Assembly (NCBI GenBank): GCA_026984795.1
Contig: JALSRK010000073.1
Span: 1 to 64,000 of the forward strand
DNA: 64,000 bases
Direction: 5' to 3'
Origin: Solibacteraceae bacterium
Lineage (GTDB): Bacteria; Acidobacteriota; Terriglobia; Bryobacterales; Bryobacteraceae
The notes beneath the pieces are model-generated. The model had not been told where the DNA came from. It did not search any database and saw only the letters and a program-made list of their open reading frames with translations. How positions within the stretch are numbered: position 1 is the stretch's first letter; every line of letters begins with the position of its first letter. The position numbers were made by a program, and so were the translations under genes. Shown here one piece after another: positions 42,589 to 51,584 of this stretch.

Positions 42589-44535
42589 GTGAAGCGCTGC
42601 TGCCTCGCCCTGTTCAGCTTGCTGGCGATTGTTCCGGCCGCCTCCGCCGCACTCCGCTTCAAGCGCGCCGGAATCGACGCCTCGCCGAGGAGCGCCTCGG
42701 CCGTCAAGAGCCTCGATCGGAGCCGCCGGTACCTGCTGCTCGAGTTCGCGCGCCCTCCCGGCAGGGCCGACCGGCGGGCCCTGGCTGCCCGCGGCATCCG
42801 TCCCGTGAGCGTTGTGCCGGACCGGGGCATCGTCGTCCTCGCCCCTGCTGGGGCGCCCATCGAAGTTCGCGGGCTCCGCGGCGCCCGTCCCTTCCCGCCG
42901 GAGCTCAAGTGGAGCCCTCTGTTGGATGCGCGGCGCTCGTCCGCCAACGGCGTGTTCCTCGTCGAGTTCCACCCCGGCGTCACTGGCGCTGAAGCGCGGA
43001 CGATTGCGCTCCGCGAAGGTCTGCTGCTGCGTGAACACCCAGACCTGCAGCCCCGCCATCTGCTGGTCGTCGGTTCGGCCGCCGCCGCCCGCCGCCTCAC
43101 CGAATGGGACGAAGTGGCTTATGTCTTCCCGGCCTCGCGGGACCTGGCCGCCGGCCGGCCTGTGCGCGCCTGTATAGGAGCCATCACCGCCGGCGGCCCC
43201 GTGGCCCAGTACATCGCTACCGTGGGGCCTGGCTGGGACGGCTATGGGCTGGGTGCGGCTGTCCTCACCTACTCTTTCGAAGAGCTTACCCGCCGGCTTC
43301 CGGCCGGTGCGGTCCGAGAGGAGCTCGAGAAGGCGATGGCCGAGTGGGCCCGCTACGTCAAGATCGAGTTCCGCAGTGACGGACAGCCCGACGCCGCTCA
43401 CAACATTGACTATCGGTTCGCCGCCGGAAAGCACGGCGACCCCTACCCGTTCGACGGTCCGGGGCGCGTGCTGGCCCACACCTTCTACCCCGCGCCGCCC
43501 AACCCCGAGCCCATCGCCGGCGACATCCACTTCGACGACGACGAGCTTTGGTCGGTCGGCGGACGCATCGACCTCTTCAGCGTCGCCTTGCACGAGCTCG
43601 GCCACGCTCTCGGCCTCGCCCATTCCGACAACCCCCGCGATGTCATGTACCCGTACTACCGGCAGGTCCGGGAGCTCTCCCCCGGTGACATCCGCGCCAT
43701 CCGGCGCCTTTACGCCTCCACTGAGGCGGTGTCCGAGCCCGAGCCTTTGCGCTTGCAGATCACCGATCCCCCGGACGGGACCCAGACGACTGCCCCCTGG
43801 GTCCGCCTGTCCGGCACGGCGGGCGGAGGCGTCGAGCCGCTGCGGGTCACTTGGAAGAGCGAGTCCGGCGCCGCCGGCTACGCCTACGGCGCTACTCAGT
43901 GGTCCACCACCTCCATCCTGCTCCGCAAAGGCGTCAACCGCATTACTGTCACCGTCACGGACGCCCAAGGAAACAGCCTGGAACGGAGCATCACGCTGGA
44001 GCGGATCGGTGAACCAGCCGATTCCGCCCCGGCGGCCCCTTCAGAGCCGTCACCCGAACCGGATCCCTCCCCGCAGCCGCCCTCTGATCCCAGCCCGCCG
44101 GACAACCCGGCGCCCGGACCTCCGTCGGAGCCCCAGCCGCCGTCGCAACCGCCCGCCGAGCCGCCTTCACAGCCCCCGGCGGAACCTCCGGTACAGCCGC
44201 CGGCGCAGCCGCCCTCCCAACCCCCGGCGGAGCCGCCGGCGAACCCCGAGCCAGGAGACACGACTGTCCCGTCGCTCCAAATTACCTACCCATTTACGAC
44301 GAACGTCGTCACCGGCCGGGAATCGATCCTGTTCCGCGGCACCGCTGCTGACAACGTCTCCGTCGCCTCGGTGAAATGGGCCACCAACACCGGCCACGAA
44401 GGCGCTGCCCGCGGAACGGCTTTTTGGGAAGCCGGTCCGATCCCCCTTCTGCGCGGCGTGAATATCGTCACCATCCGCGCCTATGACGCTGCCGGCAACG
44501 TCGCCTGGCGGGCGGTTACCGTTACCCGCCGCTAG
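42589..44535 (+). CDS. Exported matrixin-type metalloprotease with Ig-like modules
   Basis: A 648-residue exported protease. A signal peptide covers about residues 1-20. A propeptide-like region precedes the catalytic domain. The zinc motif HELGHALGLAH is at ~335-345, with Met-turn VMYPYY soon after, as in matrixins. Two related Ig-like modules follow (about 383-470 and 562-648), both ending with a GVN-I-TV/TIR strand such as KGVNRITVTVTDAQGN and RGVNIVTIRAYDAAGN. A proline-rich linker (about 480-557) lies between them. The start is a GTG at 42589, without a clear Shine-Dalgarno sequence. It diverges from the NHL gene over 72 nt. Confidence 0.88.
   Translation: MKRCCLALFSLLAIVPAASAALRFKRAGIDASPRSASAVKSLDRSRRYLLLEFARPPGRADRRALAARGIRPVSVVPDRGIVVLAPAGAPIEVRGLRGARPFPPELKWSPLLDARRSSANGVFLVEFHPGVTGAEARTIALREGLLLREHPDLQPRHLLVVGSAAAARRLTEWDEVAYVFPASRDLAAGRPVRACIGAITAGGPVAQYIATVGPGWDGYGLGAAVLTYSFEELTRRLPAGAVREELEKAMAEWARYVKIEFRSDGQPDAAHNIDYRFAAGKHGDPYPFDGPGRVLAHTFYPAPPNPEPIAGDIHFDDDELWSVGGRIDLFSVALHELGHALGLAHSDNPRDVMYPYYRQVRELSPGDIRAIRRLYASTEAVSEPEPLRLQITDPPDGTQTTAPWVRLSGTAGGGVEPLRVTWKSESGAAGYAYGATQWSTTSILLRKGVNRITVTVTDAQGNSLERSITLERIGEPADSAPAAPSEPSPEPDPSPQPPSDPSPPDNPAPGPPSEPQPPSQPPAEPPSQPPAEPPVQPPAQPPSQPPAEPPANPEPGDTTVPSLQITYPFTTNVVTGRESILFRGTAADNVSVASVKWATNTGHEGAARGTAFWEAGPIPLLRGVNIVTIRAYDAAGNVAWRAVTVTRR
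44026..44257 (+). repeat. Proline-rich low-complexity repeat in the matrixin gene
   Basis: Degenerate tandem units encoding PPSQPPAEPP-type repeats form an extended linker between the two Ig-like modules. The antisense strand gives an artificial glycine-rich frame. Confidence 0.8.
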
Positions 44536-45071
44536 CAGGAGCCGCCGGCCGTCTCTTGGCGGGCGGCCTTCCTTCGCGGCCCGCCCGCGCCGGCCGCCGG
44601 CGGCCACGTCCCCCGGACCGCGCAGTTCCCGCTACCCGTCCCTGGCGCCCCGAGCCTTCATCCGCCGTCGGGCGGCTGCCTCCGTACTCCCGCTCTCCCG
44701 CAATCGCCGGTCACCACCTCTTCGCCGGTCCTAACTCCCTGCTGCCCAACGGAGTTCACGGCGTCTGCGCCGCCCTTGCCCTCCTCCTCGTGCGACAACC
44801 GTACTCAGGCAGGCCCACGCCGGCCTCCCGGTGACATCGGCCCCCAGGAACCTTCATGGCTGCCCGCTCGTTTCCATTGCCCCTCACCCCCCGCGCCGCC
44901 TTTCCGATTCCGACCCCACCGGTGCGCGGGCCCCGAGCCGCCCGCCGCCTCGGCCGGCATCGATTTTCGCTTTTTCTTTCCAGTTACTTGCTGCCGTTCC
45001 GGCCCGGCCGCTCCCGGGGCGGAGCCGTCACACTGCCCGCCAATCCGTACGAAACAAAGCACTTCTGCGTT
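44536..45071. other. Convergent intergenic region without a supported gene
   Basis: About 535 nt between the matrixin and aminopeptidase stops. A GCCGCC/GGCGGC stem with a partly T-rich 3' flank near 44540-44575 may terminate the matrixin transcript. A GCTCC/GGAGC stem lies near 45010-45030. Frames crossing the region are arginine-, proline- or glycine-rich and look non-coding. Confidence 0.4.
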
Positions 45072-46049
45072 TCAACGTTCTGCGCCACAATGATCGCCAC
45101 CCGTCACGTCACGCTCAGGCCTGCAACCTCGGGCGATCCGTTCGAGAGCCTCCTTCACCGGCTCCTCACCCTCTCCCCGGACTCCCGCCGCTCGGCGCAG
45201 CGCCCTTATCGTCGCTTCCAGGTCTCCGCCGAGCGCCTGGTGCACCTCGTAGAGCAGGGGATACCAGCGGGTGTAGGTGATCTCGAAGGCCAGCCCGGCG
45301 TTGTTGTTCGCGGTCAGGCACTTGTTGAACGACGTTGGCTCCGGCTCTTCCCTCTGGCAGGCCTCCCGCATTTCGGCGAACAGGCGCTCCTTCTCCGCCA
45401 GCGCCTCGGACCGGCTGAGCAGACCCCTATCGAACCGGCGGTAGAGCTCTTGGAGCAAGCGGTGGCCCCGGTTCACCAGCCGCGCCTTTTTCAGGTACAG
45501 CCCCGGCTCCCGGGCCAGATTCCGGTAGAGCTCGGACCCGGCGCCCCGTTGGTTCCTCGCATACCGGGCGGCGGCGAGAAAGCCCAGCAGCGTTGCCGCG
45601 GCCTCGTTCACCCGCACGGGCAGGCGTTCGAGCGCCCGGTCTTCGTGCAGGTCCTCATGGGCGACGACGAAAGCCGCCCGCTCCTCGCTGGTCTCTTGGA
45701 AGGCTTGGGTCACCGGCGTCTTCGTCCCGGCCAGCGCCTCGATCCGGTAGAAGAACACGTCGTAGCGCTCTTCGTCCACGCCGCAGCCGGCCGCCGAACC
45801 GTCCTTCATCTGGAGTCCCTCGTAGGAGTCCGGCAGCTCCAGCTTCCCGGTGTAGTAGCAGCGAAAGTAGGCCTCGCGCTTCCCCTTGCGCTCGAAGTTG
45901 CCCGTCTCCGGCACGCCCAGCCGCCGCACCTCCTGCTGGACGCCCCGGATCATGTCGGCCCGGGGTGGGGGCGGGGCCGGACGCCGGACCGCGCAGGCGC
46001 ACCAGGCCGCGGGAATCAGGACCGCCGCCGCTGCCCGCCGTACGCTCAT
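45072..46049 (-). CDS. Putative exported aminopeptidase (HExxH protein)
   Basis: A 325-residue protein with an N-terminal hydrophobic signal (RRAAAAVLIPAAWCACA) and a short proline stretch. The centre reads FVVAHEDLHEDRALERLPVRV followed by NEAAATLLGFLAA. HEDLH fits HExxH and the downstream NE supplies a likely third ligand. This matches the pattern of the predicted aminopeptidase family COG4324, though the overall sequence is divergent. It may be periplasmic. The gene converges with the matrixin across a 536-nt gap and diverges from dinG. No peptidase partner or substrate is evident. Confidence 0.6.
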   Translation of the reverse strand: MSVRRAAAAVLIPAAWCACAVRRPAPPPPRADMIRGVQQEVRRLGVPETGNFERKGKREAYFRCYYTGKLELPDSYEGLQMKDGSAAGCGVDEERYDVFFYRIEALAGTKTPVTQAFQETSEERAAFVVAHEDLHEDRALERLPVRVNEAAATLLGFLAAARYARNQRGAGSELYRNLAREPGLYLKKARLVNRGHRLLQELYRRFDRGLLSRSEALAEKERLFAEMREACQREEPEPTSFNKCLTANNNAGLAFEITYTRWYPLLYEVHQALGGDLEATIRALRRAAGVRGEGEEPVKEALERIARGCRPERDVTGGDHCGAER

Positions 46050-46128
46050 CCGTCGCTGCTCCCATTCTCCCGCGGCCGGATCTCCGCCGGGCGATCCGTC
46101 GGCTCAGCGCCGCCCCCGCGCCGCAAAG

Positions 46129-46134
46129 TACACT
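46129..46134 (+). promoter_or_regulatory. -10 box abutting the dinG start
   Basis: TACACT ends 9 nt before the ATG at 46144, consistent with a leaderless or near-leaderless mRNA. No Shine-Dalgarno sequence is seen. Confidence 0.4.
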
Positions 46135-46143
46135 TTCGGATAG

Positions 46144-48069
46144 ATGCCGAAGACCGACGCACCGACGGCCCGGCGCTTCTTCGGCCGCCACGGGCTGCTC
46201 TCGAAATGGCACCCACGCTTCGAGTTCCGTCCGGGCCAGCTCGAGATGGCCGAGGCCGTCGAGCAGGCCCTGGCCGACAAACGCCACCTGATCGTCGAGG
46301 CCGGCACGGGTACCGGCAAGACGCTTGCCTACCTGCTGCCGGCCATCGTCTCGGGCAAGCGCATCGTGGTCTCCACCGGCACCAAGAACCTTCAGGAGCA
46401 GCTCTATTACAAGGACATCCCGTTCCTCGAGCGCCACTTCTCGAACAAGCTCCGGGTCTGCTACATGAAGGGGCGCAACAACTACGCCTGCCGGCAGAAG
46501 ATCTACGACGCCGAGCGGGAGCCGGTGCTGGCGGGCATCCAGGAGGTCGCCGACTACCAGATCATCCGCGAGTGGGAGAAGACCACCGAAACCGGCGACC
46601 GCGCCGAGATCGCCCGCCTGCCGGAGAACTCTTCCGTCTGGGCCAAGCTCGACGCCCGCCGCGAGCGCTGCCCGGGCCAGAAGTGCGAGCAGTTTGGCCG
46701 TTGCTTCGTCACCAGGATGCTGCAGCGGGCCCACGAGAGCGACATCATCATCGTCAACCACCACCTCTTCTTCGCCGATCTCGCCGTCAAGGACGCCGAC
46801 TTCGGGGGCATCATCCCGGACTACGCGGCGGTGGTCTTCGACGAGGCCCACGAGATCGAGGACGTGGCCGGGCTCTACTTCGGTTACTCGGTGAGCAACC
46901 ACCAGATCCGCGACCTGCGCCACGACGTCACCGCCGTGCTGCGGCAGAAACAGCTCGGCACGCCGGAGCTCGACCGGACGCTGGAGCAGGTCGAGGAGGC
47001 CGCCGAGCGCTTCTTCGCCCTCTTCGGCGAGGAGGAGGGCCGCAGCGGCTTCGACCGGCAGGAGGCGTTCCTCGAAGCCCACGAGCGGGAGTACTCGGAC
47101 CTGGTGAACGGTCTGGAGCTGATCGCCGCGCAACTGCAGTTGATCAAGAACGCTCCCGAGGAAGTCGTCCCCCTCTTCCAGCGGGCGATCGAGATCCGCG
47201 ACAAGCTCCAGAACTGGATGGAGAGCGGCGACCGCAGCTTCGTCTACTGGGTCGAGCGCCGGGGCTCCGGCTGTTTCCTGCAAGCCACGCCCATCGACGT
47301 GGCGCCGCTGCTGAGCGAGAAGCTGTTCAGCCAGGTGGATACGGTGATCCTCACCTCGGCGACGCTGGCCGTTTCCGGGCGCTTCGACTACGTCCAGCAG
47401 CGGCTCGGCCTCGACGACGCCCGCACTCTCATCGTCCAGCCGGCTTTCGACTACCGGAATCAGGCGCTGCTCTATGTCCCCCAGCATTTGCCGGATCCGC
47501 GGAACCCGGCCTTCGCCAAGGCTGCCGCCGCCGAGATCGCCCGCCTGCTGCGCATCACCCGGGGCAGGGCTTTCGTCTTGTTCACCAGCTATCAGCAGAT
47601 GCAGGCGGTCTACGACATCGTCTCTTTCGAGATCGACTACCCGGCGCTGCTGCAGGGCGCCGCGCCGCGGACGGCGCTGCTCGAGGAGTTCCGCCGCACA
47701 CCCCACGCCGTGTTGTTCGCCACCGCCTCGTTCTGGCAGGGCGTGGACGTGCCGGGCGAACAGTTGAGCTGCGTTATCATTGATAAGTTGCCGTTTGCGG
47801 TGCCGACCGATCCCGTGGTCGAGGCCCGCATCCAGGCCATTCGCGAGGAGGGGGGCAATCCCTTCTACCGGTACCAGATCCCGCAGGCGGCGCTGGCGCT
47901 GAAGCAGGGATTCGGGAGACTGATCCGCAGCCGCACGGACCGGGGGGTGCTCGTGCTGCTCGACAACCGCATCACCAAGCAGCGCTACGGACAGGTCTTC
48001 TTCGACAGCCTGCCGCCTTACTCTTTCACGATGCGGATCGAAGACGTGGAAAGGTTCTTCAATGTTTGA
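46144..48069 (+). CDS. dinG: DinG-family ATP-dependent DNA helicase
   Basis: XPD/DinG-like iron-sulfur helicase of 641 residues that probably resolves R-loops or unusual DNA structures. Walker A is VEAGTGTGKTLAYL near residue 58. The four FeS cysteines lie in RNNYAC (near 118), RERCPGQKC and FGRC (near 178-187). The helicase box is VFDEAHEIEDVAG near 234. Motifs V-VI follow as FATASFWQGVDVPGEQ and QGFGRLIRSRTDRG near 525-600. The C-terminus overlaps the queD start by 8 nt. The symbol is used in the family sense; an SOS box was not found. Confidence 0.9.
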   Translation: MPKTDAPTARRFFGRHGLLSKWHPRFEFRPGQLEMAEAVEQALADKRHLIVEAGTGTGKTLAYLLPAIVSGKRIVVSTGTKNLQEQLYYKDIPFLERHFSNKLRVCYMKGRNNYACRQKIYDAEREPVLAGIQEVADYQIIREWEKTTETGDRAEIARLPENSSVWAKLDARRERCPGQKCEQFGRCFVTRMLQRAHESDIIIVNHHLFFADLAVKDADFGGIIPDYAAVVFDEAHEIEDVAGLYFGYSVSNHQIRDLRHDVTAVLRQKQLGTPELDRTLEQVEEAAERFFALFGEEEGRSGFDRQEAFLEAHEREYSDLVNGLELIAAQLQLIKNAPEEVVPLFQRAIEIRDKLQNWMESGDRSFVYWVERRGSGCFLQATPIDVAPLLSEKLFSQVDTVILTSATLAVSGRFDYVQQRLGLDDARTLIVQPAFDYRNQALLYVPQHLPDPRNPAFAKAAAAEIARLLRITRGRAFVLFTSYQQMQAVYDIVSFEIDYPALLQGAAPRTALLEEFRRTPHAVLFATASFWQGVDVPGEQLSCVIIDKLPFAVPTDPVVEARIQAIREEGGNPFYRYQIPQAALALKQGFGRLIRSRTDRGVLVLLDNRITKQRYGQVFFDSLPPYSFTMRIEDVERFFNV

Positions 48070-48442
48070 AGTCACCGTCGAACAGACCTTCGCCGCCGGG
48101 CACGCCCTGCGCGGCTACCGGGGCAAGTGCGAGAACGTCCACGGCCACAACTACAAGGTCTGCGTCACCGTCGAGGGCGAGCGGCTGAACGAGATCGGGC
48201 TGCTGGTGGACTTCGTGGCCCTCAAGCGCATCCTGCGCGCGGTGATCGAGTACCTGGACCACAAGTTCATCAACGACCTGCCGCCGTTCGACCGGGTCAA
48301 CCCGACGGCCGAGAACATGGCCCGGTACTTCTACGACGAGGTGGCCCGGCGCCTGGCGGAGGAAGCCCCGGGGGTTCCGGCGCGGCTCAAGGAGGTCCGC
48401 GTCTGGGAGACGGACACATCGGTAGCGACCTACCGGCCCTGA
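48062..48442 (+). CDS. queD: 6-pyruvoyl-tetrahydropterin synthase / QueD family protein
   Basis: A 126-residue T-fold protein, probably 6-carboxy-tetrahydropterin synthase of queuosine synthesis. Zinc ligands are His14 (FAAGHAL) and the two His of VHGHNY near residue 29. The catalytic cysteine is in GKCENVHGH. The pterin-anchoring glutamate lies in VRVWETDTS near the C-terminus. VDFVALK and LDHKFIND are family blocks. It overlaps dinG by 8 nt, so it is translationally coupled. queC, queE and queF are not in the window, and a tetrahydropterin role cannot be excluded. Confidence 0.88.
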   Translation: MFEVTVEQTFAAGHALRGYRGKCENVHGHNYKVCVTVEGERLNEIGLLVDFVALKRILRAVIEYLDHKFINDLPPFDRVNPTAENMARYFYDEVARRLAEEAPGVPARLKEVRVWETDTSVATYRP

Positions 48443-48467
48443 GCCGGCCCGGGGCGCGGCCGCGGCG

Positions 48468-48728
48468 TCACTTCTGGTAGTAGGCGGCGTTGCGCTCGGC
48501 GAACTCGGCCCACTTGTCGGGCAGCTCGTCGGCCTCGAAGATGGCCGAGACGGGACAGACCGGCACGCAAGCGCCGCAGTCGATGCATTCCTCGGGATCG
48601 ATGTAGAGCATCTCCTCGGTTTCGAACTCGGGCTCGTCCTTGCGCGGGTGGATGCAGTCAACCGGGCAGGCGTCCACACAGGCCGTGTCTTTGGTCCCGA
48701 TGCAGGGTTCTGCAATGATGTATGCCAC
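48468..48728 (-). CDS. fdxA: Seven-iron ferredoxin (3Fe-4S/4Fe-4S)
   Basis: Small electron carrier of 86 residues. The first cluster has C9-x7-C17-x3-C21-x3-C25 (PCIGTKDTACVDACPVDC), the spacing of FdxA-type seven-iron ferredoxins. The second is the classical C-x2-C-x2-C-x3-CP (ECIDCGACVPVCP). The start is a GTG at 48728 with GAGGAGG 4 nt upstream. The C-terminal helix ELPDKWAEFAERNAAYY is typical of Thermus and mycobacterial homologues. It follows a GT2 gene by 18 nt, which is probably not functional linkage. The redox partner is unknown. Confidence 0.92.
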   Translation of the reverse strand: MAYIIAEPCIGTKDTACVDACPVDCIHPRKDEPEFETEEMLYIDPEECIDCGACVPVCPVSAIFEADELPDKWAEFAERNAAYYQK

Positions 48729-48746
48729 AGTCCCTCCTCTGAAGCT

Positions 48747-49829
48747 TCAATCGCGGCCGATCGCCCGTACGACCCAGGCGAGGCGCCGGCCGTCCTGTTC
48801 ATTCGATGACGGGCGGAAGCTCCGGGACGCGCGAAACTCGAGATGCGCGGGACCCGGCTCGTCGAGTTCGAACTCGAAGCAGCCCGCCTCGACCGGCCGC
48901 CGAGTGGCGAGCCGGCCGTTCGAGTATACCGCGAGGACCAGCGGCGCAGGGGCGGCCCCCCTCACCCGGATGGGCCTTTCGCCCGGCGGGACCATGTAAC
49001 GCATCCGGGGGGCGGCCCAGCCGTCGCGATAGAGGCCCTGAGCTTCCCTCCGGAGCCGCTCGATCCACCGGCCGGTGGCGATGTGGACGGGGAAGGGGCC
49101 GCGCCAGGTCTCGAGCGCCGCCAGTACGGCTCCGGGGGGCCACCGCTTGCCGGAGTGGCGGCGCAGCACCCGGGCGATCTCGGCCACCCGCGCGCGGCCG
49201 CCCCGAAAGGACTTCGCCGCCGGGTGCTCCCGGATCGCCCCCATCATCTTCGGAATGAAGACGAGCGGACGGCGCAGCCCCAGGCGGATGAGCAGATCCC
49301 AATCGAGGGCGTAGTGGAGCGACTCGTCCAGGCGGCCGGCGGCCTCGAACTCGCTCCGCCGCATGAAGAGCGTCTGCTGAAGGACGTAGTCGTAGAGGTG
49401 GACGAGCTTCCAGAGGTTGAAGGGCTCGGTGAAGGGGAAACGGCCGAGCTTGCGGCCGGCTTCGTCGATACGGATTCCGTCGCCGTAGACCGCCCCGGCC
49501 TCGGGATGGCCGGCGAGGGCCTCGACGGCGGCCGAGACGGCTCCGGCGAGCAGCAGGTCGTCGGCGTTGATCCAGGCGAGCACCTCGCCGCGGGCGCGGG
49601 CGAAGCCCTTGTTGAGGGCGTGGGACTGGCCGCGGTCCGGCTCGGGGACAAATGTCAGGCGGCTGGAGTACTCGGCCGCCACCGCGCGGGTCTCGTCGGT
49701 GGAGCCGCCGTCCTGGATGAGATATTCGATGCGGGGGTAGTCCTGCGAAAGGACGCTCTCGATCGCCGCCCGCAGGAAGCGGCCCTGGTTCAGCGACGGG
49801 GTGACGATGGTGACCAGCGGGCCGTCCAT
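48747..49829 (-). CDS. Glycosyltransferase family 2
   Basis: Inverting GT-A glycosyltransferase of 360 residues. It starts LVTIVTPSLNQGRFLRAAIE, with DGGSTDETRAV near residue 40 and the metal-binding DXD region WINADDLLLAGA near 88. A catalytic-type Asp may lie in ALDWDLLIRLG near 165. The last ~120 residues form an extra beta-rich domain (PIRVRGAAPAPLVLAVYSNG...) not typical of simple GT2 enzymes. A TATGAT ends 9 nt before the ATG, consistent with leaderless expression. The acceptor is unknown; surface polysaccharide is likely. Confidence 0.9.
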   Translation of the reverse strand: MDGPLVTIVTPSLNQGRFLRAAIESVLSQDYPRIEYLIQDGGSTDETRAVAAEYSSRLTFVPEPDRGQSHALNKGFARARGEVLAWINADDLLLAGAVSAAVEALAGHPEAGAVYGDGIRIDEAGRKLGRFPFTEPFNLWKLVHLYDYVLQQTLFMRRSEFEAAGRLDESLHYALDWDLLIRLGLRRPLVFIPKMMGAIREHPAAKSFRGGRARVAEIARVLRRHSGKRWPPGAVLAALETWRGPFPVHIATGRWIERLRREAQGLYRDGWAAPRMRYMVPPGERPIRVRGAAPAPLVLAVYSNGRLATRRPVEAGCFEFELDEPGPAHLEFRASRSFRPSSNEQDGRRLAWVVRAIGRD

Positions 49830-49838
49830 CAGAGACTC

Positions 49839-49844
49839 ATCATA
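49839..49844 (-). promoter_or_regulatory. -10 box abutting the GT2 start
   Basis: TATGAT on the minus strand ends 9 nt before the ATG, in the 51-nt gap after the M16 peptidase gene. Confidence 0.4.
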
Positions 49845-49880
49845 CGCCGAGGCGGCCGGGGGCCGGCGCCATGACAGGCC

Positions 49881-51161
49881 TCAGACCGCCAGCTCCGAGA
49901 AGCGCACGCCTTCGAGCGGCCCCAGCGCCGTCAGCGCCAGGTTGCCGCTCGAAAAGAAGGCCCTGGCCACCGATTGCACGCTCTCCGCAGTGACGCCCTC
50001 GATTCCGGCCAGGATCTCGTCCAGGTCGAAGAAGCGGCCGAAGAAAAGGTGCTGCCGCGCCAGGTTGGCCATGCGCGCCGAAGTGGACTCGAGCGAGAGC
50101 ATGATCGAGCCTTTGAGGTGGCTCTTGGCCCGCTCCAGCTCCTCCTCGCCCACCGGTACAGCCTTCAGCCGCGCCAGTTCCTCGAGCGTCAGCCGCACCA
50201 CCTCGCCGGCGTGTCCCGCCGAGGTGCCGGCGCTGATCAGCAGGCAACCGGTGTCGCGGAACAAGCTAAGCTCGCTGCCCACCGAATAGGCCAGGCCCCG
50301 CTTCTCGCGGATGTTCTGGAACAGCCGTGAGCTCATGCCCGCCCCGAGGATGGTGTTCAGCACGTAACAGTCGTAGCGCCGCTCGTGGTTCACCGGGTAA
50401 GAGGGCACGCCCAGGCAGAGGTGAACCTGCTCGAGGGAGGGCTTGTGCTCCAGATGCAGGTGCGGCCGCGGCGTCGCCGGCTCGGCGGGCGGTGGCGGCG
50501 CAGCCGGGGGCAGCCCAGAGAACTCCGGTTCGATCAGCGCCAGCAGTTGCTCGTGCTGGACGTTGCCCGCGGCCGTGACGAGCAGGTTCGAAGCCGTGTA
50601 GACCGAATCGTGGTAGCCGGTGAGCGCTTCCCGCTGGAACGAGCGGACCGTCTCCGGCGTGCCTAGGATCGGCGTCCCCAGCGAATGCCCCGGCCAGAAC
50701 CGCCGGCAGAAGAGCTCATGGACCAGGTACTCGGGCGAGTCCGTCTCCATCTTGATCTCTTCCAGGACGACGCCCTTCTCCTTCTCGATGTCGGCCTCGC
50801 GCAGCAGCGGCCGCAGCACGAGGTCGGCCAGCACGTCCACGGCCAACGGCAGGTGCTCGTCGAGGACCTTGGTGTTGAAGCTGACCAGTTCCTTAGTGGT
50901 GTAAGCGTCCAGGTGGCCGCCGATGGAGTCGATCGAGCGGGCGATGGCTTCCGCCGAGTAGTCCCGAGTGCCCTGGAAGACCATGTGCTCCAGAAAGTGG
51001 GAGATGCCGGTCAACTCGGGCGTCTCGCGCCTCGCCCCGGTCCCCACCCAGACGCCGACGGCCACCGAACGCACGTGGGGCATCGTTTCGGTGACGACCT
51101 GGAGCCCGTTCGGCAGTGTTGAGGCGTGAATGCGGCGTCGGCGCGGGGCGGGTCTCGTCAT
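49881..51161 (-). CDS. M16-family zinc metallopeptidase
   Basis: Pitrilysin/processing-peptidase-like protein of 426 residues. The inverted zinc motif is HFLEH (residues ~55-59, ISHFLEHMVFQGT), with the downstream glutamate in EKEKGVVLEEIKM near 130. The second half contains the structural domain with LGAGMSSRLFQNIREKRGLAY near 275, the usual R...Y substrate-binding motif. There is no signal peptide, so it is probably cytosolic. An extended -10 (51179-51187) ends 17 nt before the ATG. Homologues degrade or mature small peptides. It diverges from the Rieske gene. Confidence 0.92.
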   Translation of the reverse strand: MTRPAPRRRRIHASTLPNGLQVVTETMPHVRSVAVGVWVGTGARRETPELTGISHFLEHMVFQGTRDYSAEAIARSIDSIGGHLDAYTTKELVSFNTKVLDEHLPLAVDVLADLVLRPLLREADIEKEKGVVLEEIKMETDSPEYLVHELFCRRFWPGHSLGTPILGTPETVRSFQREALTGYHDSVYTASNLLVTAAGNVQHEQLLALIEPEFSGLPPAAPPPPAEPATPRPHLHLEHKPSLEQVHLCLGVPSYPVNHERRYDCYVLNTILGAGMSSRLFQNIREKRGLAYSVGSELSLFRDTGCLLISAGTSAGHAGEVVRLTLEELARLKAVPVGEEELERAKSHLKGSIMLSLESTSARMANLARQHLFFGRFFDLDEILAGIEGVTAESVQSVARAFFSSGNLALTALGPLEGVRFSELAV

Positions 51162-51178
51162 TTCGTGGGATCAATTTC

Positions 51179-51187
51179 ATTGTAACA
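51179..51187 (-). promoter_or_regulatory. Extended -10 promoter for the M16 peptidase gene
   Basis: TGTTACAAT on the minus strand, 17 nt before the ATG. The expected leader is about 10 nt and contains no Shine-Dalgarno sequence. Confidence 0.45.
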
Positions 51188-51248
51188 GCAGGCAGTTGCG
51201 GCCCTCGCCGGTCGATCCGCGCGCCGGGGCCATGCTAGCGTATTCGGT

Positions 51249-51554
51249 ATGGGATACGTCAGAGTGGGCAAGCTGAGCGAGCTGCCTCCGGGGGAAGTGA
51301 TGGAGGCCAGAGTCGGGGACAGGCCGTACGCCGTTTGCAACGTGGACGGCGAGCTGTACGCCGTCGAGGGGATCTGCCCGCACCGGCAGGGGCCGCTGGG
51401 CCAGGGCGCTTTGCACGGCCACATGCTGGTCTGCCCGTGGCATGCCTGGGAGTTCGACTGCCGTACGGGCCGGAACGACCGCTCGCCGGAGGTCGGCGTG
51501 GCGACCGTGCCCGTGAAGGTGGAAGACGGCGAGATCCTGATCGACGCGGGCTAG
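51249..51554 (+). CDS. Rieske [2Fe-2S] ferredoxin
   Basis: A 101-residue soluble Rieske protein. The cluster ligands are C-P-H in GICPHRQGPLGQG near residue 42 and C-P-W-H in LVCPWHAWEFDCRTG near 60. This spacing is that of NirD and dioxygenase ferredoxin subunits. It has no membrane anchor. It sits 30 nt upstream of mutM and may be co-transcribed with it. It is likely an electron carrier for an oxygenase or reductase encoded elsewhere. Confidence 0.9.
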   Translation: MGYVRVGKLSELPPGEVMEARVGDRPYAVCNVDGELYAVEGICPHRQGPLGQGALHGHMLVCPWHAWEFDCRTGRNDRSPEVGVATVPVKVEDGEILIDAG

Positions 51555-51584
51555 GCCGGCCGCCCGAGGAAGCCCCGCCGCCGG

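Noticed and set aside
43896-44261. Glycine-rich frame (GGSAGG repeats) antisense to the matrixin gene
   Set aside because: It is the reverse complement of the proline-rich linker and has no start signal or other coding features.
45655-48075. 806-codon open frame antisense to dinG
   Set aside because: It is a mirror of dinG codon bias. All helicase motifs lie on the plus strand.
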